Counted from the first letter of the stretch, positions 42,480 to 52,950 are shown. The stretch: 64,000 bases of DNA from Nostoc sp. JL34 (GCF_017114945.1 NZ_JABXKQ010000177.1:1-64000), one strand, 5' to 3'. The notes: generated by a model from the sequence alone, not told the origin. Made by a program: numbers and translations.

Positions 42480-43157
42480 TCAATACTCAATTCCCGGTTG
42501 CGCTTTCACACCTTGATCGCGGAAAGGGTGCTTAACTAGGGTCATTTCGGTTACTAAGTCAGCACGCTCAATTAAAGCAGGTGGTGCGCCTCTACCAGTG
42601 AGAATAACGTGTTTGTTAGCTGGTTTTTGTGCCAAACCCGTTAAAACGTCTTCTACTGGTAAGTAAGCCATTTTGAGGGCGATATTGATTTCGTCTAACA
42701 ACACCAGATGAAAGTCTGGGTTGCGGATGTATTCTAATGATTTTTCCCAGGCAGCGCTAGCTTTGTCAAGATCGCGATCGCGGTCTTGAGTTTCCCAGGT
42801 AAAGCCTTCGCCCATTGCGTGAAATTCTATCTGGTCTTCCCAATAGCTGAAAACCCTTTTTTCGGAAGGTTCCCAGCTACCTTTGATGAATTGGATGATC
42901 GCTACTTTATACCCATGACCGAGCGATCGCAACACCATCCCCAAAGCCGCAGTGGTTTTACCCTTGCCGTTACCAGTATTTACAATAATTAACCCTTTTT
43001 CTGGTACAGCTTCGGCTATGCGCTTATCTTGCACTTCTTTGCGTCGCTGCATCTTTTTGCGGTACTGTTCATCAGTCAGAGATGAAGACATTACCTCATC
43101 AATCAAGCGCCCAATTTCTTGGTCTGGGTTCAATTCTTGCGGTGTATCGTTTTTCAT
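42480..43157 (-). CDS. cobO: corrinoid adenosyltransferase (225 aa)
   Basis: Transfers adenosyl from ATP to cob(I)yrinic acid a,c-diamide or cob(I)alamin. P-loop GNGKGKTT is at 62-69 and the family's IQFIKGSW and LDEINIAL motifs follow. The C-terminus ends ...HPFRDQGVKAQPGIEY, the exact CobO/BtuR type. I use ATG 43157; a TTG one codon upstream is unlikely. No cobalamin riboswitch was recognised upstream. Confidence 0.95.
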   Translation of the reverse strand: MKNDTPQELNPDQEIGRLIDEVMSSSLTDEQYRKKMQRRKEVQDKRIAEAVPEKGLIIVNTGNGKGKTTAALGMVLRSLGHGYKVAIIQFIKGSWEPSEKRVFSYWEDQIEFHAMGEGFTWETQDRDRDLDKASAAWEKSLEYIRNPDFHLVLLDEINIALKMAYLPVEDVLTGLAQKPANKHVILTGRGAPPALIERADLVTEMTLVKHPFRDQGVKAQPGIEY

Positions 43158-43497
43158 CAAGCTTGTCTAGAAATAACTGTTAAAAGTGTTGAAAATGAAC
43201 CAAAATCGCCTTACTTATCTAATTTCACTTAAATTGCTTGATTGAAAATATCCAGTAAGTTTTCATGTGAAATATTAATAGTGTGTTAGCTTTGTTAACG
43301 ATTTGCAGACAAGTGGAAATATATATGATACACAAGCTGAACTTATAATTTGAGTTTACTATTACTGTTTTAAATAATTTAATATGTTCATTAAAGCATT
43401 TTACCAGTAAAATATTATGATTATCTCCTTTAGTACAGTCATAAGTTAGATGCTTTAAATGTTAAGGGTATGATGTCTGATATCGGGAATTGTGCAT
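43158..43497. other. A/T-rich gap upstream of cobO
   Basis: The cobO promoter must lie here. I see no gene, hairpin or B12-box. Confidence 0.5.
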
Positions 43498-43953
43498 TTA
43501 TGGATGTTGTTGTTTCCATTTTTCCCATAAAGGTTGCGTATCCTCTGGTTGCCCGTCATAGTTGAGCAATTGATCTGAAATTACCACCCATGACTGGGCA
43601 CTGCGTGTCCAAATGTTACCCACTGGGCTTAACCAACTTGTATCATCTAAGGTTCCAGCTTTGACATTAATAGTATTTGAATTGTAAGTCCGTTCATGGA
43701 ACAATCGCGTTCCGCAGTCGCCACAGAACAGGTTATTTACTTCACGTCCGCTATCATTTTTCCGAGTCCAAACTTTCGGTTTTCCTTGAACAATTACAAC
43801 AGCATCTCGTAGTATTGTGAGAGACATTCCAAAGGCACTAGATGATTGTTTCTGACACTCCTTGCAGTGGCATAGGTAAAGGGTTAACGGTTGGGCATGA
43901 ATTTCATAACGAATCTGTCCACATTGACAACCTCCACTATATGGAAGACTCAC
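43498..43953 (-). CDS. GFA-domain protein (glutathione-dependent formaldehyde-activating enzyme-like, 151 aa)
   Basis: Zinc-binding cysteines are all present: Cys9/Cys11 (GGCQCGQIRY), Cys28/30/33 (CHCKECQKQ) and Cys77/80 (FCGDCG). GFA proteins were named after a glutathione/formaldehyde enzyme, but most members have no proven reaction. The start is GTG 43953, supported by AGGAG about 9 bases upstream. Confidence 0.92.
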   Translation of the reverse strand: MSLPYSGGCQCGQIRYEIHAQPLTLYLCHCKECQKQSSSAFGMSLTILRDAVVIVQGKPKVWTRKNDSGREVNNLFCGDCGTRLFHERTYNSNTINVKAGTLDDTSWLSPVGNIWTRSAQSWVVISDQLLNYDGQPEDTQPLWEKWKQQHP

Positions 43954-44092
43954 AGATTTTATCTCCTGACAATTTATTGTTGCTTCATTGTAACTAAACC
44001 TATCTTAATCTTAAAGCAGGTTTTAGTAGACACAAATAGTAGACATGGGGACACGAGGAAATTTTCATTCTCTGAACTTTCCTAAATCCTCC

Positions 44093-45361
44093 TTATCCTT
44101 CATCTTCATCCAATTCCTCATCTTCACTCCAATACTGTTGAGGTGCATTTCCATGAACTTCTAAAACTTTTGCTTTTTTGATTTTCTGATCAGGTGGATT
44201 AATTGCTTCTAACTGCACATCAAATTTCCAGTTGTCACCAAAATCATAAAGATAGGTAATTTTAGCACCTGGTTCTAAAGGCAAATCACCAATCTGCACT
44301 TGGTCTGCAAATGGGGGTGTTTCCATGTAAGCATGGCCGATTTTGATTATGCGACCAAAATGGTCTTTATAACTAAACTCATACAGATGATCGTAATCAA
44401 AGTCAAAAGCATCAAGAATTGTCTCTGCTAGCCAGCTTAATGGTTTTTCTGCTGGAATGGCAATCCGTCGCCAAGCTTTAGAAAGGAACACTTTGAAAAT
44501 ATAAATTCCATCAGTGAACCCTTGCTTGGGGATAAGTAAATTCTGCTCCCATTCGGGAAAAAATGGTTGGAAATGTGACTGCAATTTTCCAAAATTGACA
44601 TTTACATCATCCTGTAATTCTCCTCGTATACCTAATGGAAATAGTAACTGCAACAGAGCATCACCAAAGGGTAAGCGTTGTAAACTATTAATGCGCCACC
44701 CCTTGCCTTCTTGTGGTTTTCCATGTGTGATAGATAACAATCCAAATAACTCTAATAGGGCGATGTTATGTAGTCCGGGATAATAACTAATATCATGTTG
44801 AGTTTCATACTTAGGAAACTTTAAACCTTTATCTGGAACGCGAGGCCAAAGTTGAATACATCTAAATAAATTCCCGAATGAATCTTGATGTTCACCCAAA
44901 ATTTCGTTATTTCCCCAAATTAACCAAGCTTCTAATAAGTTGAAATAACGTTCTGTTGAATTCAGGCTTAACCATGATTGCAAAGTTGCTGCGTCTAAAG
45001 CTAAAACCTGCTTCTTCCCTTGGGATCTAATTTGGGCTATTCCAGAACTGCGTAATAACAGATATAGTCCATTAATGTAGGGGTATGATTTCTGTACGGG
45101 GCGTTTGAGTTTAGTTTCAATTGGGTGACTTAACTGAGAATTAAGTTCTGATAAGACTTTTAACGGTAGAAGGTTATTAACACTACTAACTTCCACTCCA
45201 TTTGGTTGCAAGAAATCTATCAGGGTTTGAAAGTCATGCAGAATCGTACCGGGTTGATTTTCATCAATACTAAGTTCTTGTAGGAGTTGTTGTTGTGACT
45301 CTGTTAGGGAAGGTAGTTCAGGATTGAGTGTGCGTTCTAGTCGCGCAAATAAATCTTCCAT
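44093..45361 (-). CDS. plasmid pRiA4b ORF-3-like protein (422 aa)
   Basis: The C-terminal third (about 270-405) is the pRiA4b ORF-3-like domain: IYIFKVFLSKAWRRIAIPAE, HLYEFSYKD and ITYLYDFGDNWKFDVQLE. The N-terminal two thirds are helical and not recognised. An acidic tail (DEELDEDEG) ends the protein. The domain is found in many bacteria and on plasmids; no activity is established. Long forms with an N-terminal extension are common. Confidence 0.88.
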   Translation of the reverse strand: MEDLFARLERTLNPELPSLTESQQQLLQELSIDENQPGTILHDFQTLIDFLQPNGVEVSSVNNLLPLKVLSELNSQLSHPIETKLKRPVQKSYPYINGLYLLLRSSGIAQIRSQGKKQVLALDAATLQSWLSLNSTERYFNLLEAWLIWGNNEILGEHQDSFGNLFRCIQLWPRVPDKGLKFPKYETQHDISYYPGLHNIALLELFGLLSITHGKPQEGKGWRINSLQRLPFGDALLQLLFPLGIRGELQDDVNVNFGKLQSHFQPFFPEWEQNLLIPKQGFTDGIYIFKVFLSKAWRRIAIPAEKPLSWLAETILDAFDFDYDHLYEFSYKDHFGRIIKIGHAYMETPPFADQVQIGDLPLEPGAKITYLYDFGDNWKFDVQLEAINPPDQKIKKAKVLEVHGNAPQQYWSEDEELDEDEG

Positions 45362-45555
45362 AAATAAAAATTCTAAATTCTAAATTCACAATTTAACTTT
45401 CTGTGGAACCTGTTTTCTTTATACTATGACTACAGAAGTTCTCCTGAGAAATATTGACATGCCAAGTGTCACAACAGGACTATCAATACCGTAAGTTTAA
45501 TGAAATGTGAATGATAATATTTTCACCTTCTACTTGACAATCCCAGGAATTTGAT

Positions 45556-46092
45556 ATGAATAGTAACACTCGCCTACAGATGATTTTAGCTGATACACGG
45601 ATTAATACAGTATTACCTGCGATCGCTCAACTAAATCTACCTAACTGGTGGTTAGCCGGGGGTGCAGTCCGAAACACCGTTTGGTCTTCAATTTTTGGCA
45701 ATGACTGTGGATTAGGTATTAAAGATTTTGATATTGCATTTTTTGATATAGAGGGGAACCGTTCCCAAGAACTAGCAGCAAAGGTAACTCTCACAGAACA
45801 ATTTCCTCATGACGAGTTTGATGTCAAAAATCAAGCCAGTTTTGCTCGTTGGCGACTTGGCAGCAGACCTTACACTAGTACAGAGGATGGCATCGCAGAT
45901 TGGCTGCACACCGCTACTGCTGTGGGAGTTCGACTAGATGCCCAAGGACAATGGCAGTTTTTCACACCCTACGGATTGGATGACCTATTTGGTGGCATTA
46001 TTCGACCTACGCCAACGCATACTCATAACATAAACGCCCACAATAAGGCCTCTGGTTTTTTACAAAAGTGTCCTTATCTGCGGTTGGCGTAA
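45556..46092 (+). CDS. nucleotidyltransferase-fold protein (178 aa)
   Basis: The pattern WWLAGGAVRNTVW followed by KDFDIAFFDIEG (candidate metal aspartates in DFD) matches the nucleotidyltransferase-like family earlier called DUF925. The C-terminal FFTPYGLDDLFGGIIRPTP is also conserved in this family. It is full length. RBS AGGAA precedes ATG 45556. The substrate is unknown. Confidence 0.85.
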   Translation: MNSNTRLQMILADTRINTVLPAIAQLNLPNWWLAGGAVRNTVWSSIFGNDCGLGIKDFDIAFFDIEGNRSQELAAKVTLTEQFPHDEFDVKNQASFARWRLGSRPYTSTEDGIADWLHTATAVGVRLDAQGQWQFFTPYGLDDLFGGIIRPTPTHTHNINAHNKASGFLQKCPYLRLA

Positions 46093-46276
46093 AAATTACA
46101 GTCAAATTTTAGCCACTAGTTTCCGTTACAAGGGAATAATCGCTTTTTTATGTACAAACCTTGGGTACAGCATCCCAATGTTAATAATTTTCTCTCGCTG
46201 GGAATAATTAAAGTAGAACCCCTTTTACGACAGAACGGGGGTGATGCTAATTTTATAACTTTATAGTCGAAAATCA

Positions 46277-49200
46277 ATGCCAAATCGTACTGGATACCAA
46301 ATCAACTCGACTCTCCACGAAGGAATCCAAACAATTATTTATCAAACACAAACGCCAAAAACGCAACAGCGAGTTATCCTCAAGCTGCTGAAAAATGAAT
46401 ATCCGACTCTCGAAGCCTTTACTCGCCTTAAAAATGAGTATCAAATTCAGCAAGGTTTAGACCATCCCAATATAGTTAAAGCTATCAGTCTAGAAACCTT
46501 TGAAAATCGTGTGGGACTGTTGTTAGAAGATTTTGGTGGTCAGTCTTTAACTCAACTGCTACAAATAGAAAAACTTGACTTAATTAACCATTTAAAAATT
46601 GCTATTCAACTAACTAAAGCCTTAGATTATTTGCATAAACACCAGATTATTCATAAAGATATAAAACCTAGTAACATCATTATTAACTCTCAGACAGGTA
46701 TTGTTAAACTCACTGACTTTGGTATAGCCTCCCGCCTGAATAAAGAAAATCCCCAATTTAATAACCCTAACTGCGTTGAAGGCACACTTGCCTATATGTC
46801 TCCTGAACAAACTGGGAGAATGAATCGCATTCTCGATTATCGCACTGACTTTTATTCGCTTGGTGTGACTTTATATGAAATACTAACTGATAAAATACCA
46901 TTTTTTAGCCAAGATCCTCTAGAAATAGTTTATAGTCACATTGCTGTTCAACCGATAAACCCGCAATTATTAAATTCACAAATTCCTACCGCCGTCTCGG
47001 AAATTGTGATGAAACTGATGGCAAAAAATGCGGAAGACAGATATCAAAGTGCTACAGGATTATTAGCAGATTTAGAATTATGTCTCCACCAGTTAGAAAC
47101 CAAAGGTATAATTACTAATTTTGTTTCAGGTCGTTTAGATATATTGAGCCAGTTATTAATTCCTCAAAAATTATATGGTCGTGAAGAACAAGTTAATGAA
47201 CTGTTAGCTGCATTTGAGCGCGTTGCTAACCCCCCGGAAGGGGGACTAAGGGGGGTAGAAATGATGCTAGTTTCTGGTTATTCTGGGATTGGTAAATCAG
47301 TTTTAGTCAACGAAGTTAATAAACCCATTACTCGCAGACAAGGATACTTTATTGCTGGTAAATTTGACCAATTAAAACGGAATATACCTTATGCTTCTTT
47401 AATTCAAGCTTTTGCTTATTTAATGCGGTATTTATTGACAGAAAATAATGAAAAAGTAGAAATATGGCGAAATAAAATACTATCAGCTTTAGGAACAAAT
47501 GGAAAAGTTATTACTGATGTGATTCCAGAAGTAGAATTAATCATCGGTACACAGCCGGAAGTGGCCCAAATTGGGGCAACAGAATCACAAAATCGTTTCA
47601 ATCATGTTTTTAAAGAATTTATCCAAGTTTTTACTCAAAAAGAACACCCTTTAGTTATATTTTTAGATGATTTGCAATGGGCAGATTCAGCCACTTTAAA
47701 TCTAATTCAACTGCTCATAACTGACACCGACAGCAAATATTTTCTATTTATTGGGGCATATAGAGATAATGAAGTTAGTCCGGCACACCCTTTAATCCAA
47801 AAAATAGAAGAAATAAAAAATAGTGGCACGGTTGTTAATAATCTTGTATTGCAACCTTTAAATTTAGATAACGTCACTCAGCTAGTTTCCGAAACTCTGC
47901 AAGAAACTGAGGCTAACCAGGATGAAGAAACCAGAATATTTAACAAAAAAATTATTAAGTTATCTGAACTAATTTGTAATAAAACAGGTGGAAACCCATT
48001 TTTTATCACACAACTAATTCAAGCACTACATCAAGAAAAGCTGTTAAGATTTGACTTTATTAATACTAAATGGCAATGGAGTCTAGAGGATATTCAAGCA
48101 ATTGGCATTACTGATAAAAATGTAGTTGAATTAGTTGCTAGTAGAGTTGAAAAACTACCAAAGTTCACCCAAGATGTTTTAAAATTAGCAGCTTGTGTAG
48201 GCGACAGATTTAGTTTGGATGTTTTATCGATAGTCAATGAAAAATCACCTTCTTTGACAGCGAATGATTTACACTCAGCTTTGCAAGCGGGATTAATTCT
48301 GCCTTTAAGTGAAGCTTACCGCATTCCTTTAGTTTTTAATCAAGAAGAAACGGTTAATTTAAATTTCGATACTTCACGGGTGGGTTACAAGTTCTTGCAT
48401 GACAGAGTACAACAAGCAGCATATTCCTTAATTCCAGAAGAACTGAAGAAATCTACTCACCTGAAAATTGGGCAATTGCTTCTCCAAAATATACCTAAAG
48501 AGGAAATAGAAGCTAATATTTTTGATATTGTCAATCAGTTGAATGTAGGTATTATTAACCTGATAGAGAAATCTGAAAAAACTGAATTAGCACGATTAAA
48601 TTTAATTGCCGGACGAAAAGCTAAAGCTTCTACAGCTTACGAAGCTGCTCTTAAATACTTCACAAATGGGATAGAACTTTTAAATATAGACGCTTGGCAA
48701 ACTGAATATACCTTAACCATTGGTTTATATGAAGGAGCCGCAGAAGCAGCATATCTGGGCGGTGATTTTGAGCAGATGCAAAAATGGGCTGAGGTGGTGC
48801 AGCAAGAAGCTAAAATTCTTTTAGATAAAGTGAAAGTCTATGAAGTACAGATTATCGCTTCTATCATTCAAAGCAAGCAACTGGAAGCTATTCAAATAGC
48901 AGTATCAATTCTGCAATTGTTAGGAATAAATTTTACAGAGGAGCCGACATCAACTGATATTCAGCAGGGAATGGATGAAATCGCTGTTTCTTTGAAAGGG
49001 AAAGCCATTGCAGATTTAATTAACTTACCATTAATGACCGATGCTAACAAGATTGCAGCTATGAGAATCTTAATGGGAGTTCTCCCTGCGGCTTTTCAAA
49101 CTGCTCCGGCAATGATGCCAATTATTGTTTGTAAAATGGTCAATTTGTCCTTAAGTTATGGCAATACGGCTGTATCTGCCTATGGTTATAGTCTTTATGG

Positions 49201-51721
49201 ATTACTTCTTTGTGGAGTTCAAGGAGAAATTAATTCTGGCTATGAATTTGGGAAGTTAGCTTCTAGCTTGGTGTCACAATTTAATGCTGAAGAACTCAAG
49301 GCTAAGATTCTGACGGTTGTTAGCGCCCATGTTATGCATTGGAAAGAGCATGTTAGAGAGACATTGACATCATCAATGGCAGGGTATTCTAGTGGTCTAG
49401 AAACTGGAGATTTAGAATATGCTGGTTATTGTGGTTACATTTATCCCTATCATTCATTTTGGCTGGGTAAGGAACTTTGGGTTCTAGAAAAAGAACTGAT
49501 AGCTTATTGTGATTCGCTGAAAAAAATCAAGCAACAAGTAGCTTTAACTTGGAACTTAGTATATTTACAAACAGTTTTGAACTTGAAAGGAAGTTTTGAA
49601 AATGTGGACTGTTTAATTGGAGAAGCTTACGACGAGCAAAGTATGCTGCCAATTCATCAGCAAGTAAATGACCTTTACACAATTAACCATTTATTTGTTA
49701 ATAAACTAATGCTCTCTTACATATTTGGGGAGTATTTTAAAGCTGTAGAAAATGCTGCGATCGCAGAAAAATCTCTAGGTGGTGTTACAGGCTTGTTTGT
49801 TGTTCCACTGTTCTATTTTTACGATTCTTTAGCTCACTTGGCAATATATCATACTGCTAAAGAGTCTGAGAAGCAAGCTATTCTGAAAAAAGTCCAAACT
49901 AATCAGCAAAAGATGCAACTCTGGGCTACTCATGCTCCCACGAATCACTTACACAGATTTTATCTTGTGGAGGCAGAACGGTATCAAGTTTTGGGTCAAA
50001 AGCTGGAAGCAATGGACTACTATGATAGCTCCATTGCCAAATCTCAAGAAAACGGTTTTCTCCAAGAGGAAGCTTTAGCTTATGAGTTAGCTGGAAAATT
50101 TTATCAGTCTCTAGGTAAAGAATTAATTCATCAAACTTATATAACTAAAGCCTACTATGCCTATATTCGTTGGGGTGCGATCGCTAAAGTTAAACACTTA
50201 GAATCAAAGTATCTTTTTCTAGTAGGACAAACTACTACTATAGAAAACACTACTTCAAAAATAGATACAATTCATCTTACCACCAACACTACTACCAATA
50301 GCAGCTTGAGCGATTTTTTAGATTTCAATGCATTCATCAAGTTTTCACAAGCGATTACCAATGAGATTGTTTTAGAAAATTTATTAGGTAAGCTTATTAA
50401 AATTTTACTAGAAAACGCTGCTGCCCAAAAAGCAGTACTACTTCTACTTAAAGATAATCATCTGTATATCGAAGCTTCTGGAAATACTGCTGACGATGGG
50501 GTGACAGTTTTACGCTCTATTCCTGTTGAAACTTATCAGGATTTACCACTCTCTGTAATTAATTACGTTTTCCGAACTCAGCAATATCTTGTATTAAATG
50601 ATGCGATAATTGCAGAGCCTTTTAACTTTGATATCTATATTCAGAAATCTCAAACAAAATCAATCTTTTGTTTGCCCATTATGTACCAATCACAGCTTAC
50701 TGGTATTATTTATTTAGAAAATCAGTTATCCTCAGGAGCTTTTGTTCCAGAAAGGGTAGAAGTATTAAAAGTCTTAGTTTCTCAAATGGCGATTGCCATA
50801 GAAAATGCCAGCTTGTACACAAGGGCGCAAGATAAATCTAGGGAATTAGAACAGTCAATCAAAGATTTACAAGAGGCACAACTACAACTTATCCAAAGTG
50901 AAAAAATGTCTTCTCTAGGAAATTTAGTTGCAGGTGTAGCACACGAAATAAACAACCCCATTGGTTTTATTACAGGTAGCATCGCTCAAACAAAAGATAT
51001 TGTTAAAGATTTAATAGACTATTTGCAACTCTACCGAGAAAAATTCCCCAATCCTGGTACAGAAATTGAAGAAAAAGCCGAAGAAATAGATATAGATTTT
51101 CTGCTAAAAGATTTACCTAAAATGATTGATGGGATGACAGTAGGGACACAGCGTATTCGTAATATTAGTACATCTCTCCGTACTTTTTCTCGTGCCGATA
51201 CTACCTCGAAAGTTTTAGCTAATATCCACGAAGGTATTGATAGTACTTTGCTAATTTTACAGCATCGTCTGAAAGCAGATCATAATCGTCCAGCCATTCA
51301 AATAATTAAAAATTATGCATATATTCCATCAGTAAAATGCTATCTGGGACAATTAAATCAGGTATTTATGAATATTATTGCTAATGCAATCGATGCTTTA
51401 GAAGAAGTAAATATCGGCCGTAACTTTTTAGAAATCCAAGAGATATATCCTAATATTATTACTATTGAAACCAATCTAAAAGTAGAAGATGAAACTGTAG
51501 TCATTAAGATTCAAGATAATGCTAAAGGAATGACAGAAGAAGTTAAAACCTGTATTTTTGAGAATTTATTTACTACCAAATGTGTAGGAAAGGGTACGGG
51601 ATTAGGATTATCTATTAGTCGGCAAATTATAGTAGAAAATCATGGTGGAAGTTTAATTTGTGAATCAGTTTTAGGACAAGGGACACAATTTATAATTTCT
51701 ATTCCCATTTTGGGAGAATAG
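46277..51721 (+). CDS. hybrid Ser/Thr kinase - AAA ATPase - GAF - histidine kinase (1814 aa)
   Basis: Domains in order: protein kinase (about 7-270; Lys36, catalytic HKDIKPSN at 126-133, DFG at 147-149), AAA_16/STAND ATPase (about 298-600; P-loop GYSGIGKS at 334-341, Walker B-like VIFLDDLQWAD), a long helical TPR-like region (about 730-1330), GAF (about 1360-1510), coiled coil, HisKA with phospho-acceptor His1556 (GVAHEINNP) and HATPase (N-box NAIDALEE, GKGTGLGLSI). HRD is replaced by HKD, which is common in this subfamily. Similar giant sensors occur in Nostoc-type genomes. No response regulator lies nearby. An in-frame repeat insertion is present near 47226. Confidence 0.92.
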   Translation: MPNRTGYQINSTLHEGIQTIIYQTQTPKTQQRVILKLLKNEYPTLEAFTRLKNEYQIQQGLDHPNIVKAISLETFENRVGLLLEDFGGQSLTQLLQIEKLDLINHLKIAIQLTKALDYLHKHQIIHKDIKPSNIIINSQTGIVKLTDFGIASRLNKENPQFNNPNCVEGTLAYMSPEQTGRMNRILDYRTDFYSLGVTLYEILTDKIPFFSQDPLEIVYSHIAVQPINPQLLNSQIPTAVSEIVMKLMAKNAEDRYQSATGLLADLELCLHQLETKGIITNFVSGRLDILSQLLIPQKLYGREEQVNELLAAFERVANPPEGGLRGVEMMLVSGYSGIGKSVLVNEVNKPITRRQGYFIAGKFDQLKRNIPYASLIQAFAYLMRYLLTENNEKVEIWRNKILSALGTNGKVITDVIPEVELIIGTQPEVAQIGATESQNRFNHVFKEFIQVFTQKEHPLVIFLDDLQWADSATLNLIQLLITDTDSKYFLFIGAYRDNEVSPAHPLIQKIEEIKNSGTVVNNLVLQPLNLDNVTQLVSETLQETEANQDEETRIFNKKIIKLSELICNKTGGNPFFITQLIQALHQEKLLRFDFINTKWQWSLEDIQAIGITDKNVVELVASRVEKLPKFTQDVLKLAACVGDRFSLDVLSIVNEKSPSLTANDLHSALQAGLILPLSEAYRIPLVFNQEETVNLNFDTSRVGYKFLHDRVQQAAYSLIPEELKKSTHLKIGQLLLQNIPKEEIEANIFDIVNQLNVGIINLIEKSEKTELARLNLIAGRKAKASTAYEAALKYFTNGIELLNIDAWQTEYTLTIGLYEGAAEAAYLGGDFEQMQKWAEVVQQEAKILLDKVKVYEVQIIASIIQSKQLEAIQIAVSILQLLGINFTEEPTSTDIQQGMDEIAVSLKGKAIADLINLPLMTDANKIAAMRILMGVLPAAFQTAPAMMPIIVCKMVNLSLSYGNTAVSAYGYSLYGLLLCGVQGEINSGYEFGKLASSLVSQFNAEELKAKILTVVSAHVMHWKEHVRETLTSSMAGYSSGLETGDLEYAGYCGYIYPYHSFWLGKELWVLEKELIAYCDSLKKIKQQVALTWNLVYLQTVLNLKGSFENVDCLIGEAYDEQSMLPIHQQVNDLYTINHLFVNKLMLSYIFGEYFKAVENAAIAEKSLGGVTGLFVVPLFYFYDSLAHLAIYHTAKESEKQAILKKVQTNQQKMQLWATHAPTNHLHRFYLVEAERYQVLGQKLEAMDYYDSSIAKSQENGFLQEEALAYELAGKFYQSLGKELIHQTYITKAYYAYIRWGAIAKVKHLESKYLFLVGQTTTIENTTSKIDTIHLTTNTTTNSSLSDFLDFNAFIKFSQAITNEIVLENLLGKLIKILLENAAAQKAVLLLLKDNHLYIEASGNTADDGVTVLRSIPVETYQDLPLSVINYVFRTQQYLVLNDAIIAEPFNFDIYIQKSQTKSIFCLPIMYQSQLTGIIYLENQLSSGAFVPERVEVLKVLVSQMAIAIENASLYTRAQDKSRELEQSIKDLQEAQLQLIQSEKMSSLGNLVAGVAHEINNPIGFITGSIAQTKDIVKDLIDYLQLYREKFPNPGTEIEEKAEEIDIDFLLKDLPKMIDGMTVGTQRIRNISTSLRTFSRADTTSKVLANIHEGIDSTLLILQHRLKADHNRPAIQIIKNYAYIPSVKCYLGQLNQVFMNIIANAIDALEEVNIGRNFLEIQEIYPNIITIETNLKVEDETVVIKIQDNAKGMTEEVKTCIFENLFTTKCVGKGTGLGLSISRQIIVENHGGSLICESVLGQGTQFIISIPILGE
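47226..47258 (+). repeat. palindromic repeat word inside the hybrid kinase gene
   Basis: CTAACCCCCCGGAAGGGGGACTAAGGGGGGTAG-type sequence (CCCCCC/GGGGGG arms) adds about 11 residues (ANPPEGGLRGV) just before the P-loop domain. The reading frame is kept. Confidence 0.7.
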
Positions 51722-52167
51722 TTTCTCATGGTAGAGGCGTATTAGCAAAGCAGAAAAAAGTGCGATTTTACGTCTCTACAATATCTATCAATAGGTAAAT
51801 TTTATTGTAAGAAAATTATTCTTTTATAGAAATAATGTTTAAGTGATATAAATCGTAAAACATAGATTATTGGTAATTTAATAAAATATAAAATTGCTCA
51901 TTTGATTACTTAATCAAATCAACATAAACATAGTTACTATTAGCACCTATAAACTTAACAATCACCTGTTATAACTGATTATATACATCAAATTTTGTAC
52001 TAGCTTTATCATTTACTAGAAAATAATATTTCTGACTGATAGCACGTGTGAAGTCTATTAAACTGTAAGTGTTTAGCCAACTGTTATGAGCTAATATCCT
52101 CAGATTTAATTTGAGTTTACGGCAAGGTACAAGATGCGAAAATCGTAAAAATTAAGGTGGCGATACT
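51722..52167. other. A/T-rich gap with one inverted repeat
   Basis: GTAGAGGCGT (51731-51740) faces ACGTCTCTAC (51770-51779), a stem with one G:T pair that may end the kinase transcript. The rest is very A/T-rich promoter-like sequence. No gene is seen. Confidence 0.55.
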
Positions 52168-52827
52168 GTGCAAAAAAGAAGAGAAAATGGGCAAATAGTT
52201 ACAAAAGCTATCTCGTTTCTATTAAATCGGATAACTTTGGTTGTGATTGCAGTCGCTCTTGTGCTGTTTATTGGAGGTAGGTTTGAAATAGCAAGTGCAA
52301 CTCAACCTAATGCGGAACTAGAAATTCAAAAATTAACATCCTGTTACTCGCTGGGAACTGACGCCATTGGTAGGGGAAATCTCCAAGAAGGAAAGAATAT
52401 TTATCGGGATTGTTTTACTCAAGATGCAGTTCTCACTGCCATTTTTCCTGATGGGGCAACTCAAACAAATTATGGAACAGATTCTTGGGCAGATTTTGTC
52501 TATTCAGTATTTCAAGGAAATGGTTATACAGCCACTCAACACTTGATGGGTACGATAAACATTTCAGTTCAAAATAATCAAGCAACGATGACTTCTTACC
52601 TCCACGCGACTCACAAACGTTCAGAAACTAGCATTGATGTTGCTAATGGTACTTATGAAGATGAAGTCGTCAACAGAAATGGGCGCTGGAAAATTCGTAA
52701 ACGTACCCTTAAACTGATCGATTTCTTGAATCTCAGTTCCCCAACCACTAATTCTTCAGCCGCTAATTCTCGAACCACTAATTCTTCAAGTACCTTGATA
52801 ATACCAAATATACCTCGCTTAAAGTAA
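52168..52827 (+). CDS. exported NTF2/SnoaL-like protein (219 aa)
   Basis: Starts at GTG 52168, with AAGGTGG upstream. A membrane/signal segment (ITLVVIAVALVLFIGG) is at about 20-36. The body (about 45-190) has the cone-shaped SnoaL/NTF2 pattern: a helical start (LEIQKLTSCYSLGTDAI), FTQDAVLTAIFPDG and a final VNRNGRWKIRKRTLKLI strand. The C-terminal tail is low-complexity (TTNSSAANSRTTNSSS), built of repeats of (T)TNSS. Ligand or activity unknown. Followed by a strong terminator. Confidence 0.82.
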   Translation: MQKRRENGQIVTKAISFLLNRITLVVIAVALVLFIGGRFEIASATQPNAELEIQKLTSCYSLGTDAIGRGNLQEGKNIYRDCFTQDAVLTAIFPDGATQTNYGTDSWADFVYSVFQGNGYTATQHLMGTINISVQNNQATMTSYLHATHKRSETSIDVANGTYEDEVVNRNGRWKIRKRTLKLIDFLNLSSPTTNSSAANSRTTNSSSTLIIPNIPRLK

Positions 52828-52920
52828 TAATTCCTGAGACATGAATGGTACTAATACGGTTTGGATCAGTATTCTTTACCTCCCTTGTGGTCTGGGAAAA
52901 AGGTAAGAATAAAAGGTTAA

Positions 52921-52950
52921 GGGGTGAATATTTGAATTCACCCCTTTTTT
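52921..52950 (+). terminator. Rho-independent terminator
   Basis: GGGGTGAAT (52921-52929) pairs with ATTCACCCC (52936-52944), followed by six Ts. It closes the NTF2-like gene. Confidence 0.85.

Noticed and set aside
43158..43497. Cobalamin riboswitch upstream of cobO
   Set aside because: No B12-box or matching stem structure was recognised.
46150..46266. 38-codon frame MYKPWVQHPNV...
   Set aside because: Too short, not recognised, and with no good Shine-Dalgarno; left out as unsupported.
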